Assembly: GCA_002401855.1 (NCBI GenBank) | Contig: NVUH01000014.1 | Coordinates: 17,013 to 81,012, forward strand | Length of the DNA: 64,000 bases | Reading direction: 5' to 3' | Source of the DNA: Hyphomicrobiales bacterium | GTDB lineage: Bacteria > Pseudomonadota > Alphaproteobacteria > Rhizobiales > OSC116 | In this document: piece after piece, positions 17,225-24,460 of the stretch | Layout of the letters: every line of letters starts with the position of its first letter | Position numbering within the stretch: position 1 is the stretch's first letter | Position numbers and translations under genes: made by a program | The notes under the pieces: generated by a model | The model's database searches: none | What the model was told of the DNA's origin: nothing | Seen by the model: only the letters and a program-made list of their open reading frames with translations

Positions 17225-17788
17225 ATGAGTAAATACAATTTTTCTATGCCAGCCGATTACGCGGATAGATACACTGAGTTTATTGACAATATTGCCAAAT
17301 ATGATTTTAAGGACATCATACCAATTGCTAATGAAATCAACAAAATTAATGCCAATAGAATTGATAGCCTAAAACAGGCGATGATTGAATCAACCGCAGT
17401 TTTTGCCGAAAAGTATGAAGTTTCTGATATTCCTTACCTGTTAGATAAATCCCGACAGATATTATTAGCCTCCGTTACAGCAGATGAAAACACAGACTAT
17501 TCTATTCACGACCATCCAGTTAAGCTAGAACGGGATCAACCGACAATCAAACCCTCTGCCGTGACATATACCATTTATCATACCGATCATAATGGTAACC
17601 CCACGACAGATTCTTGTGTCGACATCATTTCATATGCTCACGAACTTTTACCATTTTTAGACGCTGTCAAAAACAACGGTAAAAAATGGACTATTTTACT
17701 AGATAATATTTCTAAAATCCGCGTAAATCCATCAAGAAAAATCATAAAAAAGAGGAATATATATTCCTTCATTAGTGATAACTTCTAA
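17225..17788 (+). CDS. Plus-strand cargo gene of unknown function inside the late region
   Basis: From ATG 17225 the product has 187 residues. The N-terminal half is helical (ADYADRYTEFIDNI, IANEINKINANRIDSLKQ) and the C-terminal half mixed, ending in a basic patch (SRKIIKKRN). There is no signal or membrane segment. It is transcribed against the structural genes, is AT-richer than they are and converges with the KilA-N gene with a 4-base overlap. These are features of a lysogen-expressed accessory gene. I recognise no family. Confidence 0.65.
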   Translation: MSKYNFSMPADYADRYTEFIDNIAKYDFKDIIPIANEINKINANRIDSLKQAMIESTAVFAEKYEVSDIPYLLDKSRQILLASVTADENTDYSIHDHPVKLERDQPTIKPSAVTYTIYHTDHNGNPTTDSCVDIISYAHELLPFLDAVKNNGKKWTILLDNISKIRVNPSRKIIKKRNIYSFISDNF

Positions 17789-18540
17789 CCCAACATTCCC
17801 CGCTTCAACGGCCGTTCACGCACCAAATTCATAGCATCACCTACCAACGTCGCCAATTTCTGTTCAAATTTTTCAATGTCTGTCAAATTTTCCACCCCGT
17901 TAAACCGCCGCAAAATCATGTCTTTGCATTCAAACGGCTTCACACCAGCCAAACCATCAACATAATTTTTCGCCGCCTCAATATCTTGGCTTAATATTTG
18001 GCTATAACTAAACACCCCAAAATGCGCCGCCAAAGCATGGCAATAATCTTCAACGGTGCGCACCACCCCACCAGCAGGCCAACTATTCTCAATAGCAATC
18101 GCAATCTGGCATTGCAAATCAACCAATTGCTCACCCGTCAATATCTCTCTCTTAATCGCCTTTTTCGGCTTATCCTGCTCAATTTTCGCAACTTTCGGCG
18201 GCTCAATCGCTTTTTGTTGCCAATCAAACACCAATTCAGTCACAAAAACCGAAAATTCAGGGCTAAGCCACTGGGCAAGATGAATAGCCATTTTAGGGTG
18301 TATCCACGTCCCCCGCGTCTGCTCATCCCATCCGCCTTTTTTTGTTTTAATTAATAGCAAAGCGGGAATTCCCGCTTTGGACGAAAGCGCCCGTATATAA
18401 GCCTTTGTGGTTTCTAATCTTCTATATTGCTCCATCTGCTTACCAAATATTTTACACATCGTGGTAGCATGAAAATACCCATCCTCATCACGCATAGGAA
18501 TTTCATATTTGCCAAATTTATTTATTGATATAGCTTTCAT
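17785..18540 (-). CDS. KilA-N domain protein (antirepressor-like)
   Basis: The 251-residue protein carries an N-terminal KilA-N DNA-binding domain: DGYFHATTMCKIFGKQ, then ALSSKAGIP, GTWIHPKMAIHLAQWLSPEF and FVTELVFDWQQ. The C-terminal half is helical and not recognised. ATG 18540 has GAAGAA upstream and begins the domain. In P1-like phages such genes form the ant operon, controlled by a C4 antisense RNA and the small icd gene. The leader upstream here has matching features. Its place between head and tail genes, with its own promoter, is unusual. Confidence 0.85.
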   Translation of the reverse strand: MKAISINKFGKYEIPMRDEDGYFHATTMCKIFGKQMEQYRRLETTKAYIRALSSKAGIPALLLIKTKKGGWDEQTRGTWIHPKMAIHLAQWLSPEFSVFVTELVFDWQQKAIEPPKVAKIEQDKPKKAIKREILTGEQLVDLQCQIAIAIENSWPAGGVVRTVEDYCHALAAHFGVFSYSQILSQDIEAAKNYVDGLAGVKPFECKDMILRRFNGVENLTDIEKFEQKLATLVGDAMNLVRERPLKRGMLG

Positions 18541-18559
18541 TTCTTCATCCTTTGGTTTT

Positions 18560-18757
18560 TTAAACCACCTCATCGCTACTAACAGATAGGGTGATCGAAC
18601 GTAAACAAGTTAGTAGACAGTCCCAAAAGAAAACTGCGTGCTTGCGCACCAAGTCCACGCCCGACCATAAGTTACACCCACCAAGGCATAAAAAAACACG
18701 CAGTAAAATTCGCGTGTAGGACGCTTTTGAGAAACGAGCTACTAAACTCGGTGTCAC
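18560..18757 (-). CDS. Small Icd-like leader ORF
   Basis: A 65-residue frame covers the ant leader and includes LCLGGCNLWSGVDL and the final LRSITLSVSSDE, which recall the Icd-like (host cell division inhibitor) leader peptides of P1-like ant operons. A terminator-like hairpin lies within it, so it may partly reflect conserved RNA rather than protein. Confidence 0.35.
   Translation of the reverse strand: MTPSLVARFSKASYTRILLRVFLCLGGCNLWSGVDLVRKHAVFFWDCLLTCLRSITLSVSSDEVV
18570..18690 (-). ncRNA. Putative C4-type antisense RNA or structured leader of the KilA-N gene
   Basis: The minus-strand leader contains GGTGGGTGTAACTTATGG, a GTGC-GCAA-GCAC tetraloop hairpin, and an 8-base inverted repeat (18576-18583 with 18609-18616) around CACCCTATCTGT. 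This sequence type recurs in leaders of phage ant/kilA genes, where C4 RNA base-pairs with the start region of the downstream gene. The call is from memory of such leaders and needs a covariance-model check. Confidence 0.45.
18690..18717 (-). terminator. Terminator-like hairpin in the ant leader
   Basis: ACACGC and GCGTGT (18696-18701, 18712-18717) form a 6-base stem followed on the minus strand by seven T. It lies about 60 bases after the promoter, as expected for attenuation of the KilA-N message. Confidence 0.5.
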
Positions 18758-18774
18758 TATTGCAACACACCCGA

Positions 18775-18803
18775 ATCTTGCACCATTTTCACATATTTGT
18801 CAA
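18775..18803 (-). promoter_or_regulatory. Promoter of the C4/KilA-N operon
   Basis: On the minus strand TTGACA (18803-18798) and CAAGAT (18780-18775) are 17 bases apart. It lies just downstream of the head-operon terminator, so the KilA-N unit is transcribed separately. Confidence 0.6.
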
Positions 18804-18812
18804 ATCACCCAT

Positions 18813-18837
18813 AAAAAAACCGCTCCAAACAGCGGTT
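18813..18837 (-). terminator. Terminator of the head-gene operon
   Basis: A 7-base stem AACCGCT/AGCGGTT (18818-18837) is followed by seven T on the minus strand. It separates the head genes from the cargo block. Confidence 0.7.
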
Positions 18838-18848
18838 AAAGATTCAAT

Positions 18849-18877
18849 TTGCCGTTTTTAGCGACTCACTATATATT
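18849..18877 (+). promoter_or_regulatory. Promoter of the plus-strand microgene
   Basis: TTGCCG (18849) and TATATT (18872) are 17 bases apart. The spacer and -10 include CGACTCACTATA, 12 bases identical to the core of the T7 RNA polymerase promoter; the standard promoter explains it better. Confidence 0.5.
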
Positions 18878-18907
18878 TTCAATTTTACAACCTAAAGGAA
18901 TATAAAA

Positions 18908-19006
18908 ATGGCCGATGATAAAGATCCCGTTGCAGTCAATACTGGCAAACCCAGCACCGTAACAACAACCTCAACCTCAGTCGATACATCAGTTGAAAAG
19001 CCTTAA
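18908..19006 (+). CDS. 32-residue microprotein, Thr/Ser/Val-rich
   Basis: A short frame starts with MADDKDPVAVNTGK and continues as Thr/Ser-rich sequence to VEKP. It has a good ribosome site (AAAGGAA, 7 bases before ATG) and a promoter at 18849-18877. It is hydrophilic, disordered in character and opposite to the head genes. No function is known. Confidence 0.5.
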   Translation: MADDKDPVAVNTGKPSTVTTTSTSVDTSVEKP

Positions 19007-19011
19007 TCGTA

Positions 19012-19629
19012 TTATTTATTGTGCCAAGAAATATTCATTTTAATAATTATATTCGCTGGCAAATAGGTCAATTTGCATTTTTGTTTAGGGTCATGCCCTT
19101 CAAACACTAGTGGTGATTCGTCGTGCGCATCGGCATACAATGCTGTTACATATAATGACACATTACCCACACCGTCTAACGCAATGTTATTATTAGGCAA
19201 ACCCGCTGGTAATTTATAAAAATTACTTTCATAAACCTTGCCATCATTGGTGTAAATTTGCACATTCCGCCATAACGCATCAGTCTCATCTAAAATAGAA
19301 GCAATCACCGAAGGGTTATGGTCATCGACATGAATACCAACCTGCCTAATGATTTTTGCCCATATTTTCCTTAAATACCGCCGCCAAACAGCCGCAACCA
19401 CAAGGCTAGCAATCACCGCACCAACAACTTGATATATCGGTTTATTCAAGCCAAATTCAGCTAGTAAAAGCGTAGCCAATTTTGCAAGCAATCCATAAAC
19501 TAAAATTTGCATGCCAATATCAACAGGCCGCAATCCGCCATCCCTGCCCACAGTGGCAACATAAAATCCCAAATATCCAGCCACTAAAATGATCTGAATG
19601 TCCAAACTTAAATTAATCAACGAATCCAT
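19012..19629 (-). CDS. Inner-membrane protein of unknown function at the end of the head operon
   Basis: From ATG 19629 the product has 205 residues, with two or three membrane segments in the first 90 (IQIILVAGYLGFYVATV, IGMQILVYGLLAKLATLLL, VVGAVIASLVVAAVW) and a soluble mixed C-terminal domain (WRNVQIYTNDGKVYESNFY and later). This is not a virion-type protein. As the last gene before the head terminator it may be a superinfection-exclusion or other lysogenic gene. I recognise no family. Confidence 0.6.
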   Translation of the reverse strand: MDSLINLSLDIQIILVAGYLGFYVATVGRDGGLRPVDIGMQILVYGLLAKLATLLLAEFGLNKPIYQVVGAVIASLVVAAVWRRYLRKIWAKIIRQVGIHVDDHNPSVIASILDETDALWRNVQIYTNDGKVYESNFYKLPAGLPNNNIALDGVGNVSLYVTALYADAHDESPLVFEGHDPKQKCKLTYLPANIIIKMNISWHNK

Positions 19630-19677
19630 ATATACCTCCAACGGCTAAAATAACCAAATTACACCCGATTCCACCAC

Positions 19678-20259
19678 CTAAATCGGCCTAAATCCACCCA
19701 TCAGCGCCTTAACCCCATTCCCAATAGCATATTGCTTAGTCTCACTAGTGTCAGCCTTCAGCTTATACCAATCCGCCACCAGCAGCTTAATCGCCTGCCC
19801 AATGCTTTTATCAAACCCATCATCAGCAGCCGCCCAACCAGCAATATAATCAACGCTAATTTCGCCAAACTCCCCATAATGAACAGGCCAGCTAAACCCC
19901 TTGCGTAACTTAACACTCACAAAATTCGTCATATCGTGCTCAGTCCGCACCCCATCAAGCTCAAAATGTTGCTCCACACCAAAAGCGTCAAAATAATTTA
20001 TCGCCCCCAAAACCATATTGTTCGCCCGCCGCAAAACAAGCCGGTCACCAAACTCCACAAAAACCATCTTAACATTGCGCCGCACAATGCAAATGCCATA
20101 CATCCGCTCCAGCGCCGCAACCCCAGCATCAAACAACCCATCAATCAAGTCATTATCATAATCCCCACCAACCCGCATATTCAGCTTAACATCAGCAACA
20201 GTCACACCAATAATACCATCACCCTCAACAGCCCCAAGCTCCAAAGTCCCATCACTCAT
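19678..20259 (-). CDS. Head-tail connector protein (gp6-like)
   Basis: The 193-residue protein has the adaptor pattern: VTVADVKLNMRVGGDYDNDLIDGLFDAGVAALERMYG at the front (helical), a beta centre and a helical end (IGQAIKLLVADWYKLKAD). HK97 gp6-type adaptors form the ring beneath the portal. It follows the capsid genes as expected. Confidence 0.85.
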   Translation of the reverse strand: MSDGTLELGAVEGDGIIGVTVADVKLNMRVGGDYDNDLIDGLFDAGVAALERMYGICIVRRNVKMVFVEFGDRLVLRRANNMVLGAINYFDAFGVEQHFELDGVRTEHDMTNFVSVKLRKGFSWPVHYGEFGEISVDYIAGWAAADDGFDKSIGQAIKLLVADWYKLKADTSETKQYAIGNGVKALMGGFRPI

Positions 20260-20301
20260 AATATCACCATCAAAAAATCAAAAGCTCAACCCACCAAAAA
20301 C

Positions 20302-20976
20302 CTATTTCTTACTAGGCATCCGCTTAGTTTTCTTACCATCAACCCCAGTCTCAACAGCAGGCGCAACCACATCAGCAGCCTTATCACCACCAGCATCAAC
20401 CAAATTAGATTCTGTTTTATCGTCATCTACAGCCTTTTTATCATCCGCTGCGCCATAGATCGCCAAATTAGATTCGGGTTTTTCATGATCAACAGCTTTT
20501 TCGCCCGAGTTTACCGGGTCGACCACCAAATTAGATTCGGTTTTTTCATCCCCGCCACCAGTTTCAACATCGCCAGTAGTGGCATCCGATGATTTGCTAT
20601 CACCGCCAGTCTCATCAACATCGCCATCAACTGGCTCGCTCAATAATTTAGCAATTTTATTTTCGGAAACTTCTAAAGCTAGGTCAAGTTTATCAAGGCT
20701 ATCTTCCAGAACCAAACCATGCTGTTTTTCGTCTCCCAACAACTTTTCAGTATTCGCCAACTTTTCACGCAATCCATCATTATCCGCAGTCAATGCAGCA
20801 ATTTCGGTATTTTGCTCATCAATATGCTGTTTTTCATCACCATCAGCAGCAACATACATCGCCTTTTTAGCATCAACATACATTTTCGCATTTTTGTTAC
20901 TAAATTCTCTTACCTGTCCAGCGTGATAACTGGCACTTAAGCCACTAATTCCCACTGTAAATTTAATAGTTTTCAT
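20302..20976 (-). CDS. Capsid-region protein with acidic repeat tail
   Basis: From ATG 20976 (GGTGATGAA upstream) the 224-residue protein has a small N-terminal domain (TIKFTVGISGLSASYHAG), a coiled-coil centre (about 50-105), and an acidic tail with three TESNLV/PESNLA-type repeats between GGD-rich linkers, ending KKTKRMPSKK. It lies directly after the major capsid gene. It may decorate the head or act as a small accessory, but I recognise no family. Confidence 0.6.
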   Translation of the reverse strand: MKTIKFTVGISGLSASYHAGQVREFSNKNAKMYVDAKKAMYVAADGDEKQHIDEQNTEIAALTADNDGLREKLANTEKLLGDEKQHGLVLEDSLDKLDLALEVSENKIAKLLSEPVDGDVDETGGDSKSSDATTGDVETGGGDEKTESNLVVDPVNSGEKAVDHEKPESNLAIYGAADDKKAVDDDKTESNLVDAGGDKAADVVAPAVETGVDGKKTKRMPSKK

Positions 20977-20991
20977 TTCATCACCATTTAT

Positions 20992-21022
20992 AAAAAAGAG
21001 GCGCAGCCAAAAGCTACGCCTC
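20992..21022 (-). terminator. Terminator-like hairpin after the major capsid gene
   Basis: A 10-base stem (20998-21022, one G-U pair) is followed on the minus strand by six T, directly before the ribosome site of the next gene. It would lower expression of genes after the capsid gene unless antiterminated. Confidence 0.7.
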
Positions 21023-21044
21023 ACAACAACCCAAAAACCAACAA

Positions 21045-22283
21045 TTAAGCGTGCATTTTCATCTTTTTAACGGTTTGCCCTTCAAAGTCACGCAAATGCC
21101 CGTCACCACGTTTAATGCCCAAAAACGCAATTTGGTCGAGCTTGGCATATTCAGGTGCATTATCGAAGCGCTTCATAGATTTACGCTCAACATCACGCAC
21201 ATAATAATTGCTCAACATACCAAAGATAATTGGGTAATTACTGGCCGTTGCATCATCAATTTTTTCATTAATATGGTAAGGATAGCCCAATATCGTAGCA
21301 GGCTGTCCATCAGCGGTCGCGCCTTTCCAAATATAATCACCTTCGGCGTTTTTTAACTTCTTGATAATTTTTAACGTTTTATCGTTAAACGACCATGCAA
21401 CGCCCGCCATTTTCCGAACCACAGGGTCAAGGCTATGCTCAAGTTCAATTAAATCGTCAAATGTAAATGCCGCAGGCAAGTCAGTCGTATGCCCAAGCGC
21501 AGCACTAACCACAATACCTTTAGGCTGGCTAACACCCGTACCAACGGTATAAAGGCGGCTTTCAAGTCTAAACCAGCGCATTGCCATTATGGTCAAAATT
21601 TCATTAATCAGGTCAAACCCAGTGTCTTGTACTAATGATTCATCAACCGCCAGCATTTTAGTCGACATTTTGAATGCACCAAGCGTAATCGAGCCAGCAA
21701 CAGGGTCATCACCATCAGTCGCAGGGTCATCAGTCGCCAAAAGCTCACCTTCATTATCACCATCATCAAAGGTCGGGAAGCTAATCGGGTTGCCAGTGCC
21801 AGTCGTAATAATCGTGGCATAAGAGCGAATACCGCCCAAATCTTGCAATTTCGTAATGGCTTTTTTAGCAATTTCGGTCGGAATATAAAAACCGCCCTTA
21901 ACATCAGTCGTGCCATCCATTGCATTCTGAATTTGCGCGGCTCTCACAAATTCCACATCTTCGGCAGACATAGCTTGCACACCAAAGCGCAACACATTGT
22001 CAAAAATGCTTTCACTACGTACCATATTAGCCTGAATTTGGTCAGGCGACATATTGTAGTCATCAGCCAGAACATTAATATATTCAGCCTTATCAGCCTC
22101 GGATTTCAAAGCACGGTTCAGCACTTCAATTTGTCCATCAAGTTTTTCAACTTGATCATTCAAATCAATCACTTTTTCATGCATTTCGTCGGTGTAATTT
22201 TCAAACGTTAGGCTGGTAATTTCACCAAGCGCTTTAAATACCTCAGCGCGTTTGTCACGCAATGTGTTTAGTAAAATAGTCAT
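21045..22283 (-). CDS. Major capsid protein, HK97 fold
   Basis: The 412-residue protein starts with a coiled-coil delta-like region (about 1-75), then has typical capsid segments: TDVKGGFYIPTEIAKKAI, RSYATIITTGTGNPISFP, MSTKMLAVDESLVQDTGFD and a late VGTGVSQPKGIV. HK97-type heads are matured by the protease encoded upstream, which would remove the N-terminal region. Order protease, capsid, connector is as expected. Confidence 0.93.
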   Translation of the reverse strand: MTILLNTLRDKRAEVFKALGEITSLTFENYTDEMHEKVIDLNDQVEKLDGQIEVLNRALKSEADKAEYINVLADDYNMSPDQIQANMVRSESIFDNVLRFGVQAMSAEDVEFVRAAQIQNAMDGTTDVKGGFYIPTEIAKKAITKLQDLGGIRSYATIITTGTGNPISFPTFDDGDNEGELLATDDPATDGDDPVAGSITLGAFKMSTKMLAVDESLVQDTGFDLINEILTIMAMRWFRLESRLYTVGTGVSQPKGIVVSAALGHTTDLPAAFTFDDLIELEHSLDPVVRKMAGVAWSFNDKTLKIIKKLKNAEGDYIWKGATADGQPATILGYPYHINEKIDDATASNYPIIFGMLSNYYVRDVERKSMKRFDNAPEYAKLDQIAFLGIKRGDGHLRDFEGQTVKKMKMHA

Positions 22284-22296
22284 TCCATTTTCCCAT

Positions 22297-22322
22297 AAAA
22301 AAACCGCCCTAAAAAGGACGGT
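22297..22322 (-). terminator. Terminator-like hairpin before the major capsid gene
   Basis: An 8-base stem (22303-22322) with one G-U pair on the minus strand is followed by seven T, ending about 14 bases before the capsid start codon. No room is left for a promoter, so it may regulate or protect the capsid message. Confidence 0.6.
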
Positions 22323-22353
22323 CGGTTAGTTAAGCGAGCGTTATGCTCAGTTT

Positions 22354-23142
22354 TTAAGCATTAACGCTTAATTTCAATTGCATGGCCTTAGCCTGCATAT
22401 GTTTTTGCCGCAACGATGTTTGCAGCGGCTCAGGCTCAGCACCTTCATCAACAACATTTTCCGCAAAAGCTAACTTGCCTTTATTTTTAGCCTCAACAGT
22501 TTTTTCATGCCGCGTTTCAACAATCTCATCAATAAAACCAGCAGCTAGCGCCTCATCAGCATTCATAAACGTTTCAGCATCCATCAATGCCAGCATAGCT
22601 TCTAAATTCTCACCAGTTTTCGCCGCATAATCCGCCGCAATAGTATTGGTAATTTTCAACAAAATTTCGGCCTGCTTATTCATATCAATATGGTCACCCC
22701 AGCAAAAGCCAGATGCATTATGCACCATAAACAAACCACCATCATTCATCGCCACGCTAGCGCAGGCACAAGCAATAAATGTCGCCGCACTAGCGCAAAG
22801 CCCATCAATCACAGCAGTAACTTTGCCTTTATACGCCACAATAGTGCTAACCATTCCCCGCGCCTGCATCACATCGCCACCCGCACAATTAATATGCAGC
22901 ACAACGTCTTTACTATCCGCTTTTTCAAAGGCTTTAGTGATCATTTTGGCGGTAATGCCATAAAATAAGCTAATGTCATCATCAATATAAATATGCACTT
23001 CATTGCCAATATTTTTAACATTCAAGCCACTATCACCAGCCTTATTGGCAAATCTATCAGCCAAATGCCCAAAATCAGCCAAGGCCGCAATTTGGCTTTT
23101 CGCATCACCAATATTCAGCTTATTCATCACAACCATGCCCAT
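22354..23142 (-). CDS. Head maturation protease, ClpP/S49 fold
   Basis: The protein (262 residues from ATG 23142) has the ClpP-type fold: INCAGGDVMQARGMVS, the nucleophile motif GLCASAAT and the His motif MVHNASGFCWGD. Such proteases cut the capsid delta domain during maturation. The frame is open further upstream into the portal gene, but starts at 23142, 23136 or 23127 after the portal stop are more likely. The C-terminus is charged and Gln-rich. Confidence 0.88.
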   Translation of the reverse strand: MGMVVMNKLNIGDAKSQIAALADFGHLADRFANKAGDSGLNVKNIGNEVHIYIDDDISLFYGITAKMITKAFEKADSKDVVLHINCAGGDVMQARGMVSTIVAYKGKVTAVIDGLCASAATFIACACASVAMNDGGLFMVHNASGFCWGDHIDMNKQAEILLKITNTIAADYAAKTGENLEAMLALMDAETFMNADEALAAGFIDEIVETRHEKTVEAKNKGKLAFAENVVDEGAEPEPLQTSLRQKHMQAKAMQLKLSVNA

Positions 23143-23155
23143 CAAAGGCCAGCCA

Positions 23156-24442
23156 CTAAGCGGCTTTATCAACATCTTGTTCATCGTCATCACCTTCATC
23201 ATCAGTTGGTTTTAAATTATTATCAACCCGATCAATCTTATCAATCGGCTGGTAAAGCTTATCAGCTTTAGGGTCAGCAATCGGCGGGTAGCCTTTGCGT
23301 TTCCGCACCTCATTTTGCGTCAATGTGCCGGGTATCTGGTTACCACCAATCGCCGCAGTGTCAGCCTTGGTCGTGGCTTCCAAATCACCCTTAGTCAAAC
23401 CATCACGGTTAAACCGCATTTCAAAATTATCATTGGCATGAAAAAGCTTAATCTTCATTTCGCATTCCATCTTTTGCAAAATGGGGTTAAGCGTCAGATT
23501 AATAAAAAACTTAAACTGCTCCCCAACACCTTTACCAAAGCTGGTTTGTTTATCCAAACTACCAATCATAACCATCGGCACACCAAATATACGGCAAATT
23601 TGCTCAACGCTAAATTTCCGACTTTCCAACGTCTGAGCATCTTGCGCACTCAAACTAAGCCGCTTATGCTGGCCACCATTTGTAATAACGCCTACTTTTT
23701 TAAACGAGTTATTCCCACTAGTTTCAAGCTCAAAATTCTTCTTAAACTCAGCAATTTGTTCAGCCGTTGGGTCATTAGGAAATTCAACCAAATCTTTAAC
23801 ATTACCACTGGTCGAAAAGTATTTATGGCTAAATTCTTCTTCTGTATTTGCGGCTGCGATACTACCACCAGCAATTGCAATGGCCGTTTCACCTAGCAAA
23901 TCAGAGCTGCCGAAATTCCTAAAATGCAGCATATCCGCTTGGTCAACAACATCAGTCCCGCCCCAAGGGTTAGTCACCAAATAAATCAACTTCGGGTCAC
24001 GTGATTTTGTAATCTTCACCCGTACCTGAAAATCTTGACACCGCACAAGCGATTTAACTTTGCCGTTCTGATCTCTATTAATCCGCACAAATGCACGGCC
24101 ATTAAGCAGCATATCAATTAAAGCCTGCTCCCACATATCCCGCGCCGTCACCAGGTTATTAGGCTTAGTATCCAAAATATCATAAAGCGGGTGCTTTTTA
24201 TCAATAGCCCCCGTCTCATCATCAACCACATCAATCCGCAACGAGCCAATCACTTGGCTAATCACCCGCACACAACTAAACACCGCACTATGTTGCATAG
24301 CAGCTTGCGGCGTAACAAATTTACTTGTCGAACCACTCAAACCAGTAGCAAACAACTCAGTCCCACCACCCAATTCAGAATAATGGTTGTGCGCAACAGG
24401 CGCAGCCTGCGCACCACCAAATAACCGTCCCAAAATTCCCAT
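23156..24442 (-). CDS. Portal protein, HK97 family
   Basis: The 428-residue protein shows the HK97 portal pattern: QHSAVFSCVRVISQVIGSL, then LLNGRAFVRINRDQNG, FRNFGSSDLLGETAIAIA and SVEQICRIFGVPMVMIG. It forms the DNA-entry vertex. The C-terminus is acidic. The gene lies between terL and the protease. Confidence 0.93.
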   Translation of the reverse strand: MGILGRLFGGAQAAPVAHNHYSELGGGTELFATGLSGSTSKFVTPQAAMQHSAVFSCVRVISQVIGSLRIDVVDDETGAIDKKHPLYDILDTKPNNLVTARDMWEQALIDMLLNGRAFVRINRDQNGKVKSLVRCQDFQVRVKITKSRDPKLIYLVTNPWGGTDVVDQADMLHFRNFGSSDLLGETAIAIAGGSIAAANTEEEFSHKYFSTSGNVKDLVEFPNDPTAEQIAEFKKNFELETSGNNSFKKVGVITNGGQHKRLSLSAQDAQTLESRKFSVEQICRIFGVPMVMIGSLDKQTSFGKGVGEQFKFFINLTLNPILQKMECEMKIKLFHANDNFEMRFNRDGLTKGDLEATTKADTAAIGGNQIPGTLTQNEVRKRKGYPPIADPKADKLYQPIDKIDRVDNNLKPTDDEGDDDEQDVDKAA

Positions 24443-24460
24443 AATAAAACTTCCAATTTA

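Noticed and set aside
3362..18354. Many plus-strand open frames across the late genes
   Set aside because: They are antisense to genes with clear family motifs, are rich in His, Pro, Asn and Ser as expected for shadows, and lack ribosome sites.
18862..18873. T7-type RNA polymerase promoter
   Set aside because: No single-subunit polymerase gene is present, the flanking consensus bases are missing and a standard promoter covers the same place.
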